The notes under the pieces were generated by a model. That model made no database searches and had not been told where the DNA came from. It was given only the letters and a program-made list of their open reading frames with translations. Shown one piece after another: positions 6,200 to 8,787 of a stretch of 8,787 nt of DNA. The translations under genes and the position numbers were made by a program. Positions within the stretch are counted from its first letter, which is position 1. Each line of letters starts with the position of its first letter. This stretch comes from JAGLSB01 sp023135955. GTDB lineage: Bacteria > Bacteroidota > Bacteroidia > Bacteroidales > GCA-2748055. The stretch covers positions 1-8,787 of the forward strand of contig DAOVIO010000161.1 of assembly GCA_030673645.1 (NCBI GenBank). The letters run 5' to 3'.

Positions 6200-7291
6200 T
6201 TAAAATTTTGGCTCTGTCTTAGTTCTTTTAAAAAAATGTTTTGAATCTCCCCATTCACCATATCCAATCTCAGCATCAGCCAGTTTAATCTTTACATCCA
6301 GACAATGCAAGCACTCCTCAGGTTCTTCATCAACACAGGGTTTATTTTCGTATAGAGAATAATCGTTTCGGTATATGCCAGGAGTAATATTTGGCATAAT
6401 AATATTTGCACCTATTTTTACAGCCTTCTCACGTCCGAGTGGATCAATAGCCTGAAGGGCTGTAGCGGCTGCTATATTGATATCTTTTAATAAGATCCTT
6501 AAAGTCGCAATCATTTTTAAAGCAAGATTAAATCTTTCCTGAATGGGAATTAGTTCGCTTTTAAATTTCCAGAGAGGAGTGTCTGGGTGTTCAATATAAG
6601 GTCCCATTCCAACCATATCAACATCCATTTCTTTCATGAAAAGAAGATCTTCTGCAAGATCTTCCATTTTCTGAAAAGGAAGTCCTATCATCACTCCCGT
6701 CCCTGTCTGATATCCTATTTTTTGAAGATTTTCCAGGCAATTATTACGTTTTTCAAAACTGTGGAGCTTATTTTCAGGATGAATTCTTCTGTATAGTTCT
6801 TTATTCGAACTTTCTATCCTTAGCAAATATCTGTGAGCACCTGCATCAAACCATCTTTGATATGTTTCTTCAGATTGTTCCCCAAGAGAAAGTGTGATCC
6901 CCAGTTTTCCGGAGGAAAGTTTATTAATTTCTTTTAGCAGCTTTTCTATTCGAATAGTAAAAGCAGCTGACTCTATTTCTCCAGCCTGTAATACCAGACT
7001 GCCGTAATTATTGTCATGAGAAAATTTTGCTGCAGAAAGGATTTCCACATCACTAAGATTGAAGCGATTGACATTATCATTATCCTTGCGGATACCACAA
7101 TAATAGCAGCTCTTTGAACAGATATTTGAAAACTCGATCAGTCCCCTGTAGTATACTTTTTTTCCTACTTCCCCGATTTTTATTTCATTAGCCTTCTGAA
7201 AAAGCAATTTTTTATCCTCTCCCTCTGTTTCAAGAAGTTTAATCAAATCATCTTTCTGAAATATTTTCTTTGCTAATATCTCTTTAATCAT
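6200..7291 (-). CDS. hydE: HydE, radical SAM maturase of the [FeFe]-hydrogenase H-cluster
   Basis: HydE is a cytoplasmic radical S-adenosylmethionine enzyme that works with HydG and HydF to make the diiron subcluster of [FeFe]-hydrogenase. The protein has 363 residues from the chosen start. The radical-SAM motif CSKSCYYC supplies C58, C62 and C65 for the [4Fe-4S] cluster, close to positions 63/67/70 of the T. maritima enzyme. LVLQAGE (about 99-105) is the strand usually bearing the family LQSGE-like motif. The optional C-terminal cluster motif C-x7-C-x2-C is intact (C319, C327, C330). ATG at 7291 is chosen because MIKEILAKKI fits the family N-terminus and overlaps the hydF stop by 8 nt (ATGATTAA). 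An in-frame ATG at 7357 would add 22 residues buried in hydF. It is translated downstream of hydF in one transcript. PylB and BioB are related radical SAM enzymes, but the C-terminal cysteines and hydF linkage make HydE secure. Confidence 0.95.
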   Translation of the reverse strand: MIKEILAKKIFQKDDLIKLLETEGEDKKLLFQKANEIKIGEVGKKVYYRGLIEFSNICSKSCYYCGIRKDNDNVNRFNLSDVEILSAAKFSHDNNYGSLVLQAGEIESAAFTIRIEKLLKEINKLSSGKLGITLSLGEQSEETYQRWFDAGAHRYLLRIESSNKELYRRIHPENKLHSFEKRNNCLENLQKIGYQTGTGVMIGLPFQKMEDLAEDLLFMKEMDVDMVGMGPYIEHPDTPLWKFKSELIPIQERFNLALKMIATLRILLKDINIAAATALQAIDPLGREKAVKIGANIIMPNITPGIYRNDYSLYENKPCVDEEPEECLHCLDVKIKLADAEIGYGEWGDSKHFFKRTKTEPKF

Positions 7292-8516
7292 TTCGCAACT
7301 TCTGATTGTTATCAATTTTTTTAATAAAAGGGGCAATTGCCCGTTCGTAGATTTCATGCATATAGGCTATTGCCATACCATAATTAGTGACAGGAATACC
7401 TGCCTCAACCGCGGGTTTTAATCTGTTTATTAATTGTTTCCGAGTTATCATACAACCGCCACATTGAATGACAATACTGTAGTCTTCTATTTTTCCCGGA
7501 ATGCCACTAAGTCCTGCAACAACTTCATATTGAAGTTTTTTCCCGGAGAATTTATTTAACCAATTTGGAATTTTTTCCCGACCAATATCGTCGCATGAAA
7601 CATGATGAGTACATGACTCGAGAATTAATATTTTATCACCATCCTTTAATTTTGAAAGATGTGGTGTGCCTTTAAGATAGTTTTCGAAATCGCCCTTATA
7701 GCGTGCTAAAACAGTACTGAAACTAGTTAATGGAATATCATTTGGGATTGCTGAATTCACCATTTCGAATACCTGACTATCAGTAACCGCTAATGCCGGT
7801 CTGGGTTGAAGTCTTTTGAGAATTGAATTTAGTTCAGTTTCCTTTGTTACAACTGCTACAGCGTCATTATCAAGAATGTCTTTGAGAAGCTGAACCTGTG
7901 GAAGAATCATTCTTCCTTCCGGTGCTTCTGCATCAATTGGAGTTATTAATAATACAAGGTCATCTTTGTTGATTATATCTCCAATAAGAGATTTGAATAA
8001 ATATGCAGTCTCAGGAATAGTATCGGAGATTACTCCAACAAGTTCTTCCTTATTGTATGGATTAATTGTGGAGAATTCAAAAACGGGGATTTCATAAAGA
8101 TTTATCAAATTTGAAGCGAATTTATTATCAAGCGATACAAGATCAGATTTATTATGAATAATTATAAATGGCACCTCCCATTTGAAAAATGTTTCAACCA
8201 GTAATCTTTCTGTATTTCCGAAATAATTTTCAGTAATAATAAGTAAAGCCAGGTCGATTGTCCGTATCATTTCTTTACTTCGGTTAACTCTTTTCTTTCC
8301 CAAATCTCCTGAGTCATCCATTCCTGCTGTATCAATCATTACAACCGGACCAATACCAGGAATCTCAATCGACTTTTTAACCGGATCAGTAGTTGTTCCT
8401 GCATTTTCGGAAACAATAGCAATTTCCTGATCGCAAAGAACATTAATAAGTGAACTCTTACCATTATTGCGCTTCCCGAATATCCCTATATGTGGCTTTG
8501 AATCTTTACCTTTCAT
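7284..8516 (-). CDS. hydF: HydF, GTPase and scaffold for [FeFe]-hydrogenase H-cluster maturation
   Basis: HydF is the scaffold on which the diiron subcluster is assembled before transfer to apo-hydrogenase. It has 410 residues, the usual length, with a three-part layout. The N-terminal GTPase domain shows G1 GKRNNGKS (14-21), G2 threonines TTT (41-43), G3 DTAG (62-65) and G4 NKSD (122-125). A middle dimerisation domain spans about 180-290. The C-terminal Fe-S domain has C302-T-H304 and, 46 residues on, Q351-C352-G-G-C355. The three cluster cysteines (302, 352, 355) are kept, but the family motif is CxH...HCxxC and here Gln351 stands in place of the second His. ATG at 8516 gives MKGKDSKPHIGIFGKRNNGKSS, placing G1 at the expected distance. 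hydE follows with an 8-nt overlap. A small unidentified gene ends 81 nt upstream. EngA/TrmE-like GTPases share the N-domain, but the C-terminal cysteines identify HydF. Confidence 0.96.
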   Translation of the reverse strand: MKGKDSKPHIGIFGKRNNGKSSLINVLCDQEIAIVSENAGTTTDPVKKSIEIPGIGPVVMIDTAGMDDSGDLGKKRVNRSKEMIRTIDLALLIITENYFGNTERLLVETFFKWEVPFIIIHNKSDLVSLDNKFASNLINLYEIPVFEFSTINPYNKEELVGVISDTIPETAYLFKSLIGDIINKDDLVLLITPIDAEAPEGRMILPQVQLLKDILDNDAVAVVTKETELNSILKRLQPRPALAVTDSQVFEMVNSAIPNDIPLTSFSTVLARYKGDFENYLKGTPHLSKLKDGDKILILESCTHHVSCDDIGREKIPNWLNKFSGKKLQYEVVAGLSGIPGKIEDYSIVIQCGGCMITRKQLINRLKPAVEAGIPVTNYGMAIAYMHEIYERAIAPFIKKIDNNQKLRND

Positions 8517-8597
8517 TTTACAAACTTATTGTATTCAATTTGATATTCTAGTGAGATAAATCATGAGGGTTACTTTTAACAATTTATTAGTTCTACT

Positions 8598-8786
8598 TTA
8601 CGAAGTTAATTTCTTTGATTGTTCCAATTTTTGTTTATTGTAATTCCAATCGCTATCTGCTTTTCGTTTAATATGTCTTTTCTGCATTTGTTTTATTTTT
8701 TGTTCCATTTCAATTTGGGTTGCACAGATTTGAGTAACTATTAATATCCTTGCATCTTTAAAACTTAGCAATGGAATTTCCTGTTT
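8598..8786 (-). CDS. Unidentified protein, C-terminal 62 codons only (partial)
   Basis: A minus-strand frame enters from the right edge and remains open for 62 codons to TAA at 8600-8598. The other two minus-strand frames are closed soon after the edge. The visible tail begins KQEIPLLSFKDARILIVTQI and continues as a highly charged, Lys/Gln-rich, probably helical segment (IEMEQKIKQMQKRHIKRK), ending KLEQSKKLTS. It has no cysteine motif and does not look like the C-terminus of HydG, which might have been expected beside hydF. I do not recognise the family. It lies on the same strand as hydF, 81 nt upstream of it, so co-transcription is possible but not shown. Given the AT-rich context, a chance open frame is not excluded. 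Confidence 0.5.
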   Translation of the reverse strand, partial: KQEIPLLSFKDARILIVTQICATQIEMEQKIKQMQKRHIKRKADSDWNYNKQKLEQSKKLTS

Positions 8787-8787
8787 A

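Noticed and set aside
7292..7357. Upstream ATG extending HydE by 22 residues
   Set aside because: It would overlap hydF by 74 nt, and the added residues do not fit the family; the ATG at 7291 overlaps the hydF stop in a typical coupled arrangement.
8521..8528. TAAGTTTG on the minus strand as hydF promoter
   Set aside because: It matches TAnnTTTG but ends only 4 nt from the hydF ATG, would demand a leaderless transcript, and has no -33 partner; probably coincidental.

Overview
The window is an AT-rich bacterial segment that most likely comes from an anaerobic or fermentative member of the Bacteroidota. The evidence is the rnf gene order (RseC-family gene, rnfB, rnfC, rnfD), near absence of Shine-Dalgarno sequences, AT-rich leaders, matches to the Bacteroidota -7 promoter element TAnnTTTG, a solitary four-helix-bundle (23S IVS-type) gene, and a DUF4914-type protein. 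All genes except one are on the minus strand.

Layout from left to right: positions 1-605 hold the N-terminal 201 codons of rnfD, which runs off the left edge. Then come rnfC (634-1977), rnfB (1990-2853) and an RseC-family gene (2846-3268). These four form one tightly packed operon read right to left, with 8-nt overlap, 12-nt and 28-nt junctions. A 401-bp gap (3269-3669) holds the probable operon promoter, a GC-rich stem-loop and degenerate heptanucleotide repeats. A small plus-strand four-helix-bundle gene (3670-4044) lies inside a 21-bp imperfect inverted repeat (3465-3485 / 4060-4080). It is followed, convergently, by a 640-residue minus-strand protein of the DUF4914 type (4084-6006). A 192-bp spacer leads to hydE (6200-7291) and hydF (7284-8516), which overlap by 8 nt and are read right to left. 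At the right edge is the unidentified 62-codon C-terminal end of another minus-strand gene (8598-8786).

Functionally the segment is about low-potential electron handling. Rnf couples ferredoxin:NAD+ electron transfer to ion transport at the membrane. HydE and HydF belong to the pathway that builds the H-cluster of [FeFe]-hydrogenases, which exchange electrons with ferredoxin and NAD(H). The DUF4914-type protein between them carries, in the same order, most of the recognisable active-site motifs of ATP-dependent phosphoenolpyruvate carboxykinase (PEPCK). It is the most interesting item here: it looks like a divergent PEPCK-superfamily enzyme of unknown reaction. The second point of interest is the inverted-repeat-flanked four-helix-bundle cassette, whose layout recalls 23S rRNA intervening sequences although it sits between protein-coding genes.

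No rRNA, tRNA, CRISPR array, transposase or riboswitch was recognised. All family assignments rest on reading motifs by eye; no database search was run.
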